This document shows positions 33,250 to 42,028 of a DNA stretch of 64,000 nt, one piece after another. The position numbers and the translations under genes are program-made. Where the stretch lies: contig DAWERM010000001.1 of the NCBI GenBank assembly GCA_043390165.1, forward strand, positions 124,001-188,000. Direction: 5' to 3'. The notes beneath the pieces were generated by a model. The model worked only from the letters and a program-made list of their open reading frames with translations, ran no database searches and had not been told where the DNA came from. Numbering within the stretch: the first letter of the stretch is position 1; each line of letters opens with the position of its first letter. The DNA comes from Azoamicus viridis. GTDB lineage: Bacteria; Pseudomonadota; Gammaproteobacteria; UBA6186; Azoamicaceae.

Positions 33250-33715
33250 TAATTTTTACTATCATTTTGTTATTAAAATAATTTTTATCATTACTTATAA
33301 AGTATGAATTTTTATTTTTTATTTTAGTAAAATTATAAAAAATATTACTATTTTTTGAAAGTAAGATTGTACTTATATTTATTGTTTTATTGAGTTTATA
33401 AGGTTTAATTTTAATATTTTCTAATAAAGGAACAAGATTTTTTATTAATTCTAAATTTTTCACTGTTATTATACTTTTTTCGTTCTTAAAAAGATAAATA
33501 TTATTTATATATAAATATTTTTTTTTAAAATGAATATAAAAATCAGATATTAAAAATGTTACAATTTTAATATTATTGTATTCACATATAACAAAATTAT
33601 TTATGTATTCTATTTGATTTACACTAATATTTTTTGTAAAATCTTTGTTTGTTACTATACATATTAGCGTTAAAATCAATAAGTTAAATATTGTAAAGAA
33701 CACTATTTTAAACAT
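33218..33715 (-). CDS. lptC: LptC-like inner-membrane LPS transport protein
   Basis: A 165-residue protein with a single N-terminal membrane anchor (FFTIFNLLILTLICIV) and a periplasmic part rich in alternating hydrophobic residues (FLISDFYIHFKKKYLYINNIYL), consistent with the beta-jellyroll that receives LPS from LptFG. E. coli LptC has 191 residues. I see no invariant motif, so the assignment depends on topology and position ahead of lptA and lptB. The sequence is very Asn/Ile/Lys-rich. Confidence 0.65.
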   Translation of the reverse strand: MFKIVFFTIFNLLILTLICIVTNKDFTKNISVNQIEYINNFVICEYNNIKIVTFLISDFYIHFKKKYLYINNIYLFKNEKSIITVKNLELIKNLVPLLENIKIKPYKLNKTINISTILLSKNSNIFYNFTKIKNKNSYFISNDKNYFNNKMIVKINEYFKYLFIY

Positions 33716-33755
33716 TTATTTGTATATGTTTGTTATGGTTTTAAAAAAAAAGAAA

Positions 33756-34883
33756 TTAAAGTACGTTTATATTTTTTAAAAACTCTTTAATAGTTTTAGT
33801 CCATGAATCTATTTTTGGGCTATATTTTTCATTTTCTTGTATGCTTTCATCAAATATTTTTAATAAGTCTTTTTGTTTTTTATTAAGGTTTATTGGAGTT
33901 TCTATAATTACTTTGCAAAGTAAATCTCCAAGGTCTTTGCTTTTTAAGTTTTTAATACCTTTATTTTTTATTCTAAAAATTTTATTTGTTTGTGTTTCTT
34001 CAGGGATGTTTATTTTTATTTTTCCGTATAAAATCGGTACATCTATCTCACCTCCAAAGACAGCTTTAGCAAAGCTAATTGGAATTTCACAGTATAGATC
34101 TTGATCTTTTCTAGTAAAAATTTCATGCTTTAGTATTTTGATTTGAATGTACAAGTCTCCATTTGGAGCTCCATTCAATCCAGCTTCTCCTTCATTATTC
34201 AATTTTATTTTATCGTCATTGTCAATTCCTGGAGGAATTTGTGCGAATAAGGTTTTTTGAGATTTTATTCTGCCTTTTCCATTACAAATTTGACAATGTT
34301 CTTTTATCGTTGTTCCTTGTCCTCCACATGAATTACATGTTTGTTGTATAATAATAAAACCCTGTTGTAATCTTATTTGTCCATTTCCTTTACAGGTTTT
34401 ACATGTAATAAATGCTGCAGAATTTTTAGCTCCTGTGCCTGTGCATTCTTTACATATAATTAACGTATCTATGTTAAATTTTATTCTAGTACCATTGGCT
34501 GCATCTTCTAGTTTTAATTTTATTATATGTAATAGGTCTGATCCTCGGTTGTTATTACTTTTCTTATTATAACTACGCTCATTACCAAATATATCTCCAA
34601 ATATATCTCCGAATATATCAGTAAAATGTGAAGTAGAATCAGAATATGCAGTTTGTTGATTTAAATTAGAATGTCCATATTGATCATAAATATGTCTCTT
34701 ATTTTTATCTGATAATGTTTCATAAGCTTCGCCAACTTGTTTAAATTTTTCTTCTGAACTTTTATCCCCTGGATTTCTATCTGGATGATATTTCATTGCT
34801 AATTTTTTATATGCTTTTTTGATTTCCATATCACTAGCATTTTTAGATACACCTAAGATGAAATAATAATCTTCTTTATTCAT
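33756..34883 (-). CDS. dnaJ: chaperone DnaJ
   Basis: A complete type I J protein of 375 residues. The J domain (1-70) has the HPD motif in YHPDRNPGD. A Gly/Phe-type linker with repeated DIFGDIFGDIFGN follows. The zinc region has four CxxCxGxG-like repeats: CKECTGTG, CKTCKGNG, CNSCGGQG and CQICNGKG at about 147-220. The C-terminal substrate domains follow. It stimulates DnaK ATPase and delivers unfolded clients. It lies 18 bp downstream of dnaK on the same strand. Confidence 0.97.
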   Translation of the reverse strand: MNKEDYYFILGVSKNASDMEIKKAYKKLAMKYHPDRNPGDKSSEEKFKQVGEAYETLSDKNKRHIYDQYGHSNLNQQTAYSDSTSHFTDIFGDIFGDIFGNERSYNKKSNNNRGSDLLHIIKLKLEDAANGTRIKFNIDTLIICKECTGTGAKNSAAFITCKTCKGNGQIRLQQGFIIIQQTCNSCGGQGTTIKEHCQICNGKGRIKSQKTLFAQIPPGIDNDDKIKLNNEGEAGLNGAPNGDLYIQIKILKHEIFTRKDQDLYCEIPISFAKAVFGGEIDVPILYGKIKINIPEETQTNKIFRIKNKGIKNLKSKDLGDLLCKVIIETPINLNKKQKDLLKIFDESIQENEKYSPKIDSWTKTIKEFLKNINVL

Positions 34884-34901
34884 TGTATTAATACTAAATT
34901 G

Positions 34902-36881
34902 TTATTTATGCTTGTCATTTTCTGGATTTTTTGTATCTTTAATTTCTTCATAATCTGTATCTACAACTGTTTCATCAGTGTTTTTGTTTTTATCATCTTT
35001 ATTTGAATTTTCATCAGTAGATTTGTTATTTTTATCGGTACTAGAATTTTCTTTATACATTTCTTGCATAAGACTTACAGATGCTTGATTTAGTGCGTTA
35101 GTTTTAGATTCTATTGCGTTTTTATCATCGCTATTTTGAAGATCTTTTAATTCATTTAATAGTAATTCTATTTTATTTTTTTCTGTATTTGGTATTTTGT
35201 TTCCACATGAATTTAAAGCTTTAGTTATAGAATGCATTGTGTTATCAGCTTGATTTTTAGCTTGAACAAGCAACTTAAATTGCTCATCTTTTTCTGCATT
35301 GATTTCAGCATCCTTTATCATCTTCTTTATAGCTTCTTCTGACAAGCCGCCTGTAGCTTTTATTACAATATTTTTTTCTTTATTTGTAGATAAGTCTTTT
35401 GCGGAAACTTTTAATATTCCATTTGAATCTATGTCAAAGCTAACTTCTATTTGTGGGATACCACGAGGGGCTTGAGGAATGCCTGTTAAATCGAATTCAC
35501 CTAGTAAATTATTATCGCATGCTTGATTGCGTTCTCCTTGTAAAACCCTTATTCTTACAGCTGGTTGGTTGTCAGTTGCCGTTGAAAATATTTGTTTTTT
35601 GCTTGTAGGTATTGTTGTATTTCTTTCTATCAACTTTGTCATTATTTCTCCTTGTGTTTCCAATCCTAAGGATAGAGGAGTTACATCTAATAGCAATACG
35701 TCTTTTACTGTACCTGATAAAATTCCACCTTGTATTGCAGCGCCTATAGCAACTGCTTCATCAGGATTAACATCCTTTTTAATTTCTTTTTTAAAAAAAT
35801 TTTTAACAACTTCTTGTATTTTTGGCATTCTTGTTTGTCCACCAACCAACACTACAGTAGTAATTTCTGATAAGGATTTTCCAGAATCTTTAATTGCCAT
35901 TTCACATGGGTGTAAAGTTTGTGTTATTAAATCTTCAACTAACGATTCAAGTTTAGCTCTTGTTATTTCCATAGTTAGATGTTTAGGACCTGTAGAGTCG
36001 GCTGTTATATATGGTAAGTTAATGTCTGAAAATTCTTTAGATGATAACTCTATCTTTACTTTCTCTGCTGATTCTTTTAATCGTTGTAGAGCTATTAAAT
36101 CATTTTTAAGATTAATATTTGTATTTTTTTTGAATTCTTGGATAATATAGTCCATTATTCTATTATCAAAGTCTTCTCCACCTAAAAAAGTGTCTCCATT
36201 TGTTGCTAAAACTTCAAATTGGTGTTCTCCATCTATTTCAGATATTTCTATTATTGAAATATCAAATGTTCCGCCACCTAAGTCATAGACAGCTATAATC
36301 GAATCGCCTCTTTTTTTGTCTAAACCATACGCTAAGGCAGCTGCTGTTGGCTCATTGATTATTCTTTTAACTTCTAGTCCAGCTATTCTTCCTGCATCTT
36401 TTGTTGCTTGTCTTTGTGAGTCATTAAAATAAGCTGGAACAGTTATAACCGCTGATGATACTGATTTTCCTAAATAACTTTCTGCAGTTTTTTTCATTTT
36501 CATTAATATTTCAGCTGAAATTTCCTGCGGAGATATTTTTTTGCCATCTATATTTATCCATGCATCTTTATTATTTGCTTGGAATATTTTATACGGCATT
36601 AAGCTTTCTATTTTTTGTATTACCTTTCTATCTTGTTCATTATCATATCTTCTACCTATTAATCTTTTTATAGCAAATAGTGTTCTTTCAGGGTTTGAAA
36701 CTCTTTGATTTTTAGCTGATGTACCAACTAATTTTTGATTATTTTTTGTATAAGCAACGACAGAAGGTGTGGTTCGCATTCCTTCTTCATTTTCTATAAC
36801 TCGTGTTTGTCCATTTTCAAAAACAGCTACACATGAATTAGTAGTGCCTAAATCTATACCTATTATGATCTCATTTGACAT
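34902..36881 (-). CDS. dnaK: chaperone DnaK (Hsp70)
   Basis: The 659-residue Hsp70 starts IIGIDLGTTNSCVAVFE, with AVITVPAYFNDSQRQATKDA, VYDLGGGTFDISI and VLVGGQTRMPK in the ATPase domain, then the DVTPLSLGLETQGE linker region and the substrate domain. The C-terminus ends with VVDTDYEEIKDTK, like the EEVKD-type end of E. coli DnaK, plus a short extra tail. A Ser/Asp/Asn-rich stretch near 610-640 is expanded. It folds nascent and stress-damaged proteins with DnaJ and GrpE. It starts 31 bp after grpE. Confidence 0.98.
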   Translation of the reverse strand: MSNEIIIGIDLGTTNSCVAVFENGQTRVIENEEGMRTTPSVVAYTKNNQKLVGTSAKNQRVSNPERTLFAIKRLIGRRYDNEQDRKVIQKIESLMPYKIFQANNKDAWINIDGKKISPQEISAEILMKMKKTAESYLGKSVSSAVITVPAYFNDSQRQATKDAGRIAGLEVKRIINEPTAAALAYGLDKKRGDSIIAVYDLGGGTFDISIIEISEIDGEHQFEVLATNGDTFLGGEDFDNRIMDYIIQEFKKNTNINLKNDLIALQRLKESAEKVKIELSSKEFSDINLPYITADSTGPKHLTMEITRAKLESLVEDLITQTLHPCEMAIKDSGKSLSEITTVVLVGGQTRMPKIQEVVKNFFKKEIKKDVNPDEAVAIGAAIQGGILSGTVKDVLLLDVTPLSLGLETQGEIMTKLIERNTTIPTSKKQIFSTATDNQPAVRIRVLQGERNQACDNNLLGEFDLTGIPQAPRGIPQIEVSFDIDSNGILKVSAKDLSTNKEKNIVIKATGGLSEEAIKKMIKDAEINAEKDEQFKLLVQAKNQADNTMHSITKALNSCGNKIPNTEKNKIELLLNELKDLQNSDDKNAIESKTNALNQASVSLMQEMYKENSSTDKNNKSTDENSNKDDKNKNTDETVVDTDYEEIKDTKNPENDKHK

Positions 36882-36912
36882 GTTATTATTACCTCTATAT
36901 AATATTTTATGT

Positions 36913-37455
36913 TTATTTATTTTTGTATACGGAAACTTTAGTGTATCTCAATATATGTTCATGCAATGTATACCCATTTTGTAATACTTCTATAATTTTA
37001 TCACTTATTTCGGTATCATTTTCTATTGTAGAAACTACTTCATGTTTTAATGGGTCCAAAACTGATTTCTCATCTACAATTATTTTCTTTACTCCATATT
37101 TTTCCAATATATCTAATAGCATTTTATATATTAACTTTATGCCATTCGTATTGTTATCATCGATTTTAAAACAATTTTCTAAACTGTCTAATATTGTTAG
37201 TAAATCATTTAGTATTTTTTTTAATGAGTATTTTTCCACATTTAAAATTTCTTTATATGTTCTTTTTTTTATATTTTCTACTTCAGCGCGTTCTCTTAGG
37301 AATAACTCATAATTTTCTTGTATCTTTAATTCGGTTGTTTGTACTTTTTCAAGTAATAAATTAATTTCCTCGTTCAAAGATATTGAATTAACATTTGTTT
37401 TATTATAATTTACATCTTTTTTAATTTCAGTTTCATTAATTTTATTTTCATCCAC
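36913..37455 (-). CDS. grpE: nucleotide exchange factor GrpE
   Basis: A 180-residue protein with a long N-terminal coiled coil (about 30-85, containing RERAEVENIKKRTYKEILNVE) and the beta-domain with DPLKHEVVSTIEND and the closing VLQNGYTLHEHILRYTKVSV. It releases ADP from DnaK. First gene of grpE-dnaK-dnaJ, with a sigma-32-like promoter about 40-70 bases upstream. E. coli GrpE has 197 residues. Confidence 0.96.
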   Translation of the reverse strand: MDENKINETEIKKDVNYNKTNVNSISLNEEINLLLEKVQTTELKIQENYELFLRERAEVENIKKRTYKEILNVEKYSLKKILNDLLTILDSLENCFKIDDNNTNGIKLIYKMLLDILEKYGVKKIIVDEKSVLDPLKHEVVSTIENDTEISDKIIEVLQNGYTLHEHILRYTKVSVYKNK

Positions 37456-37496
37456 TATATATACCGCCTAATAAAAATTACAAAATCAGTAGACTG

Positions 37497-37524
37497 ATAT
37501 GGGGACTATTTTATTATATTCAAG
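37497..37524 (-). promoter_or_regulatory. sigma-32-type heat-shock promoter of grpE-dnaK-dnaJ
   Basis: On the minus strand CTTGAA (37519-37524) is followed after 14 bases by CCCCATAT (37497-37504). This matches the E. coli RpoH consensus CTTGAAA, 13-15 bases, CCCCATNT almost perfectly. GC-rich CCCC is rare in this AT-rich intergenic DNA, so chance is unlikely. Transcription would start near 37490, 35 bases before the grpE ATG. It predicts that an rpoH gene is retained elsewhere. Confidence 0.8.
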
Positions 37525-37551
37525 GCAACAGATATAAAATAAATAATAAAT

Positions 37552-38817
37552 TTATTTTATTATGTCAGTTTTATTTTTTTCATTGGCTTTAAATATGATA
37601 ACTGGTTTTAAATTTTTATTTATTACTGACTCATTAATTATTATTTTTTTTATATTCTTTTTTATAGACGGTAAATGATACATTATATCCAATAATGTTT
37701 CTTCTAATATTGATCTCAACCCTCTAGCACCCGTGTTTCTTTTTTTAGATTTTTGTGCAATTGCTTTTATCGAATTCATTTGAAATTCAATTTCCACACC
37801 ATCTAATTTAAATAATTTTTTGTATTGCTTTAAAAGTGCATTCTTAGGTTTAGCTAAAATATCTGCCAAAGCATTTTCATCTAATTCTTTTAAAATACTT
37901 ATTATAGGTAATCTTCCTACGAATTCAGGGATCAATCCATATTTTATTAAATCATCTGGTTCTACATTATCTAGGATACCTAATTCTATGTCATCATTTT
38001 TTAATTTAGCAGAAAAACCAATACCACTTTTATTTAATCGTTGTGATGTTACTTTATCTAAACCAATAAATGTTCCTCCACATATAAATAATATTTCCGT
38101 AGTATTAACTTGCAATAATTCTTGTTGTGGATGCTTTCTTCCGCCTTGAGGTGGAACAGATGCGATAGTTCCTTCAATTAATTTTAACAAAGCTTGTTGC
38201 ACACCTTCGCCTGAAACATCTCTTGTTATTGATCTACTCTCTCCTTTTCTACAAATCTTATCTATTTCATCTATATATATTATACCTTTTTGGGCTTTTT
38301 CTATATTATAATTGCATTTTTGTAATAATTTTTGAATTATATTTTCTACGTCTTCTCCTACGTAACCAGCCTCAGTTAAAGTAGTAGCATCAGCTATAGC
38401 AAATGGGACATTTAGTAACTTAGCTAACGTTTCTGCTAATAATGTTTTTCCGCTGCCAGATGGTCCAATTAATAAAACGTTACTTTTACTTATTTTTGGT
38501 TCTGTATTTTTTTTTACACTTTTCAAACGTTTATAATGATTATATACAGCCACAGAAAGAATTTTTTTTGCATTATCCTGTTGTATTATATATTGATCCA
38601 ATATTTCATTTATTTCCCTTGGTGTTGGTAATTGTATATTTTCTATGCTGTCTAGTTTTTTATTATCTGTGCTTCCAGCTATTATGTCATTGCATAATTC
38701 AATGCATTCGTCGCATATAAAAACACTTGGTCCAGATATAAGTTTCTTTACTTCGTGCTGACTTTTTTCGCAAAAAGAGCATAATAAATTATTTTTTTTA
38801 TTATTTTTTTCATTCAT
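37552..38817 (-). CDS. clpX: ClpX, ATPase subunit of the Clp protease
   Basis: The 421-residue AAA+ unfoldase has its N-terminal zinc domain (CSFCEKSQHEVKKLISGP, then CDECIELC), Walker A GPSGSGKTLLAE, Walker B IIYIDEIDKI and the sensor-2 GARGLRS. The ClpP-docking IGF loop is intact in KSGIGFSAKL. It unfolds tagged proteins and feeds them to ClpP, encoded directly upstream with a 46-bp gap. E. coli ClpX has 424 residues. The order tig-clpP-clpX is ancestral; lon does not follow. Confidence 0.97.
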   Translation of the reverse strand: MNEKNNKKNNLLCSFCEKSQHEVKKLISGPSVFICDECIELCNDIIAGSTDNKKLDSIENIQLPTPREINEILDQYIIQQDNAKKILSVAVYNHYKRLKSVKKNTEPKISKSNVLLIGPSGSGKTLLAETLAKLLNVPFAIADATTLTEAGYVGEDVENIIQKLLQKCNYNIEKAQKGIIYIDEIDKICRKGESRSITRDVSGEGVQQALLKLIEGTIASVPPQGGRKHPQQELLQVNTTEILFICGGTFIGLDKVTSQRLNKSGIGFSAKLKNDDIELGILDNVEPDDLIKYGLIPEFVGRLPIISILKELDENALADILAKPKNALLKQYKKLFKLDGVEIEFQMNSIKAIAQKSKKRNTGARGLRSILEETLLDIMYHLPSIKKNIKKIIINESVINKNLKPVIIFKANEKNKTDIIK

Positions 38818-38863
38818 GAATTTTTCCTATAATTTATTTTATAAAGAAACTTTGGTTATGTTT

Positions 38864-39460
38864 TTATCTATTTTTTATAATTTTATCTATCAATCCATAC
38901 TTTAAAGCTTCCATTGGTAACATAAAATTATCTCTTTCTGTATCTTTTTCTATTTTTTTAATTTTTTGTCCTGTATGATAAGATAAAATTTCGTTTAATT
39001 TATTTTTTGTTTTTAATATTTCTTCAGCATGTATTTTTATGTCTGAAGCTTGGCCTTGGTACCCACCTAGAGGTTGATGTATCATTATTCTTGAATTAGG
39101 CAAAGAATATCTTTTATCTTTTGTTCCTGCAGCTAAAAGCAATGCTCCCATACTGCATGCTTGTCCAATGGTTATTGTGTTTATTTTTGGTTTTATAAAT
39201 TGCATTGTGTCATATATTGCCAGTCCTGATATAACAGATCCACCTGGAGAATTTATATATATGGATATATCTTTATTTTTGTCTTCTGATTCAAGAAATA
39301 AAAGTTGAGAGACAATAAGGCTAGCCAAATGATCACTTATTGTTCCTGTTATAAATATTATTCTTTCTTTTAATAATCTAGAATAAATATCATATGCACG
39401 TTCTCCTTGTGCTGTATGTTCTATTACTATTGGTATTAGTGTATTTTTTATATTTTTCAT
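38864..39460 (-). CDS. clpP: ClpP protease subunit
   Basis: The 198-residue serine protease has the catalytic Ser in TIGQACSMGALLLAAG (near 100), the His in SRIMIHQPLGGYQGQASDI (near 125) and an Asp in KDTERDNFM. The family start IPIVIEHTAQGERAYDIYSRLL is present without a long propeptide. It forms the tetradecameric chamber used by ClpX. The ATG overlaps the end of tig by four bases, so the pair is translationally coupled. Confidence 0.97.
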   Translation of the reverse strand: MKNIKNTLIPIVIEHTAQGERAYDIYSRLLKERIIFITGTISDHLASLIVSQLLFLESEDKNKDISIYINSPGGSVISGLAIYDTMQFIKPKINTITIGQACSMGALLLAAGTKDKRYSLPNSRIMIHQPLGGYQGQASDIKIHAEEILKTKNKLNEILSYHTGQKIKKIEKDTERDNFMLPMEALKYGLIDKIIKNR

Positions 39461-40683
39461 TTTAAGTTACCAGTTTTTGATAATTTTTCAAAAGATATGA
39501 ATTCCTCTATTATGTTTACTTTATTTTTTATAATATTTATTATCTTTTCTATATATATATTATTTTCTATATTTTTTAATATAAATTTTTTATATGAATT
39601 ATCAGTTACGTTATCAATATTAAGTAAATTCATTTTGTTTTCTAATTCTTTTTCTGGAACATTTATGTTTAAGTCTATTTTTAGCTTATTTAATAATAGT
39701 TTTAATTTTATATTCTCTATTATTTTATTTTCACTATCATTTGGAAATTGACTTTTTTCCTTTAATACTAGCACTTCTGGTATTTCAAAATTATGTTTTA
39801 ATAATAACTCTTTAATTATATTATCTTTCAATAATTTTGCCTCTATTAAATTTAAAGTTGTAGTTAGCTTGTTTTTTATATGTTCATCTATTTTACTTAT
39901 ATCGCCATCTGATATGCCTATTTTTTTAGCAAACTCAACATTTATTTCAGATATGCTGTTATGGGTTATTTTTTTTATTAGTATTTTAATTTCTACTTTT
40001 TCTTTTGAAGTATTAATATTTTTTATATTTATCGGTTCTATATAAAAATCTATAATTGTGCCTGTATTTTTACCTATTAATTTTTCTTCTATTCCAGGAA
40101 ATATGGTATTTTTTTTATCAAGTTCTATCTCTATATTGTTGCATGTATATCTTTCTATTGTTATGTTATTTTTTTTTCCAATTGTATCTATTGTTATTAA
40201 ATCTCCAACTATAGATTCGTCTATAGTTTCTTTCCATGTACCGTATAGTTTTCTGTATTCATAAATTTTTGCATTGATATCTTCTTTACTTATTTCGGAT
40301 ATGTATTTTTTTATTGTTATATCTTCTAAATTTAAAATTATATCTGGAAATGTTTCAAATTCTAATACAAATTTTAGATTGTCTACATCATTATCAACTA
40401 TAGATTTTAATATTGGTTGATCAATAATTTTTAAGTTTTTTTCTAAAATGACATCTTTGACACTTTCATTTAGAAGTTTATAAATAACTTCATTATGTAT
40501 TTCTTTGCCAAATCTTTTTAATATAATATTTATAGGAACCATACCTTTTCTAAATCCATCTATTTTAATAGAATTTGATAATTCAGTTATTTTTTTTTCA
40601 TTTTCCAAGGTAACTTTATTTTTAGGTATTTCTATTGTTAATTTTTGAGTTAAATGTTTTATTTTTTCTAAGCTTATTTTCAT
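39457..40683 (-). CDS. tig: trigger factor
   Basis: The 408-residue ribosome-bound chaperone has the N-terminal docking domain with the signature GFRKGMVPINIILKRFGKEI around residue 40, a central FKBP-like domain (about 145-230, GDLITIDTIGKK and FPGIEEKLIGKNTGT), and a long helical C-terminal domain. It shields nascent chains at the exit tunnel. The centre is diverged, so peptidyl-prolyl isomerase activity is uncertain. First gene of tig-clpP-clpX, starting 17 bp after tRNA-Leu(TAG), with which it may share transcription. E. coli has 432 residues. Confidence 0.94.
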   Translation of the reverse strand: MKISLEKIKHLTQKLTIEIPKNKVTLENEKKITELSNSIKIDGFRKGMVPINIILKRFGKEIHNEVIYKLLNESVKDVILEKNLKIIDQPILKSIVDNDVDNLKFVLEFETFPDIILNLEDITIKKYISEISKEDINAKIYEYRKLYGTWKETIDESIVGDLITIDTIGKKNNITIERYTCNNIEIELDKKNTIFPGIEEKLIGKNTGTIIDFYIEPINIKNINTSKEKVEIKILIKKITHNSISEINVEFAKKIGISDGDISKIDEHIKNKLTTTLNLIEAKLLKDNIIKELLLKHNFEIPEVLVLKEKSQFPNDSENKIIENIKLKLLLNKLKIDLNINVPEKELENKMNLLNIDNVTDNSYKKFILKNIENNIYIEKIINIIKNKVNIIEEFISFEKLSKTGNLK

Positions 40684-40700
40684 AGTTTCTATCCTATTTT

Positions 40701-40784
40701 TACGAAAGAAGAGACTCGAACTCTTACAGGGTAACCCTACTGGAATCTAAACCCAGCGCGTCTACCAAATTCCGCCACTTTCGC
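40701..40784 (-). tRNA. tRNA-Leu(TAG)
   Basis: Class II tRNA, loop TTTAGAT gives TAG, discriminator A. The acceptor GCGAAAG pairs with CTTTCGT with a G1:U72 pair, the same feature as tRNA-Leu(TAA). No CCA is encoded. Confidence 0.95.
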
Positions 40785-40788
40785 ATTT

Positions 40789-40861
40789 TAGGCCGTGTAG
40801 GATTTGAACCTACGATCTTTTGATTAAGAGTCAATTGCTTTACCAACTAAGCTAACGGCCC
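40789..40861 (-). tRNA. tRNA-Lys(CTT)
   Basis: The acceptor GGGCCGT pairs with ACGGCCT, the loop CTCTTAA gives CTT, and the discriminator is A. The last 27 bases are identical to tRNA-Lys(TTT) at 31760, so the two are recent paralogues. It reads only AAG. Confidence 0.94.
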
Positions 40862-40900
40862 AATATTGTTTAATTTATTTTTATAAACCTTTCAATATTT

Positions 40901-40940
40901 AATAAAAAACATAAAAAGCTTGCTTTTTTATGTTTTTATT
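40901..40940. repeat. near-perfect 19-base inverted repeat in a divergent gap
   Basis: Arms 40901-40919 and 40922-40940 are complementary except that one A/T run is one base longer and another one shorter, giving two offsetting bulges. The fold has T-runs on both sides like a terminator, but it sits between divergent genes (tRNA-Lys and lptF), where no transcript should need to end. Confidence 0.55.
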
Positions 40941-40975
40941 ATGTAAAGTATATAGGTTATCTTTTTATTTTCAAA

Positions 40976-42025
40976 ATGATTTTACGTAAATACATCATAA
41001 AAGAAATTCTAATTATATTTTTTTCCATATTTTTCATACTTTTAATTATTTTATTAAGTTTGCAATTTAATAAACTTTTATTGTACGAACAAAATAACTT
41101 GTCATCATTTGATATTCTATTTAAAATAATTTATTTATCAATACCTGAGCTTTGTATAAAAGTTATTTCTTTTGTTTATTTTGTATCTATAATTATATTT
41201 TTTTATAAATTTAATTATAGTAATGAATTAGCTATAATTTATTTATCTGGATATAGTAGATTTTTTGTATTTCAATGTTTAATGTTTTTATCCATTTTTA
41301 TTTCAATGTTAATATTTATATTCGTAATGTTTATAAATCCGTATTTTTCAGAAAAGTTAAATTACAATATAAATTACTATAAGTCAGATATTGATCGAAT
41401 TAAAAAATTAACTTTTAATGTTTTTAATGATGGAAGTATTGTACTTTTTTTTAACGATAAATATAAAAAAAATTTATTTAATATTTTTATATCATTTAAT
41501 GAAGAAGATCTTTCTAAATTTAATCTGATTTTATCAAAAACAGGAAATTTTGAGTATATTTATGAAAATGAATTTATGTTTTTACTTAAAGATGGAGTTA
41601 ATTATTGTGGTTTAGTTGATTCCAATGATTTTCAATTAATAAAATTTAATGAATTCTTAAAAGTGTTTAAAATAAAGACTATTGTTAAAGATATTTTAAA
41701 CAGTAAAAATGTTATCATGTTATTAAAATCAAGTTTTAAAGAAGACAAAATTGAATTAAAATTTAGAATTTCTACTTTTATGTCATTTATATTTTTATCT
41801 ATCATTGCAATACAATTATCATTTATGAATTTTGAATATAGTTTCTTTTTTAATATAATAAATGGTATTTTGCTATGTTTTATTTATAGTAATTTATTAA
41901 TAATTTTAAAAAAATTTAATGGTAGCTTTTATTTTTTGAATTTTTTGAACATACATGGATTTTTCATTTTTCTATCATTTATTATCTTTGTATATTCATT
42001 TAAAAAAAATAAGATTAGTTTATAA
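40976..42025 (+). CDS. lptF: LPS export permease LptF
   Basis: A 349-residue YjgP/YjgQ-family permease: three N-terminal helices, a periplasmic beta domain (about 125-260), and three C-terminal helices. The start MILRKYIIKEIL matches the usual MIIxRYLxRE form of LptF. The Phe/Ile-rich sequence is diverged, but topology and adjacency to a second family member three bases downstream are strong. With LptG it forms the channel that LptB drives to extract LPS. E. coli LptF has 366 residues. Confidence 0.88.
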   Translation: MILRKYIIKEILIIFFSIFFILLIILLSLQFNKLLLYEQNNLSSFDILFKIIYLSIPELCIKVISFVYFVSIIIFFYKFNYSNELAIIYLSGYSRFFVFQCLMFLSIFISMLIFIFVMFINPYFSEKLNYNINYYKSDIDRIKKLTFNVFNDGSIVLFFNDKYKKNLFNIFISFNEEDLSKFNLILSKTGNFEYIYENEFMFLLKDGVNYCGLVDSNDFQLIKFNEFLKVFKIKTIVKDILNSKNVIMLLKSSFKEDKIELKFRISTFMSFIFLSIIAIQLSFMNFEYSFFFNIINGILLCFIYSNLLIILKKFNGSFYFLNFLNIHGFFIFLSFIIFVYSFKKNKISL

Positions 42026-42028
42026 ATT

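Noticed and set aside
35527..36150. Long open frame (207 codons) on the plus strand inside dnaK
   Set aside because: It is antisense to a highly conserved Hsp70 region, and its translation has no protein-like motifs. It arises from purine-biased codon use on the other strand.
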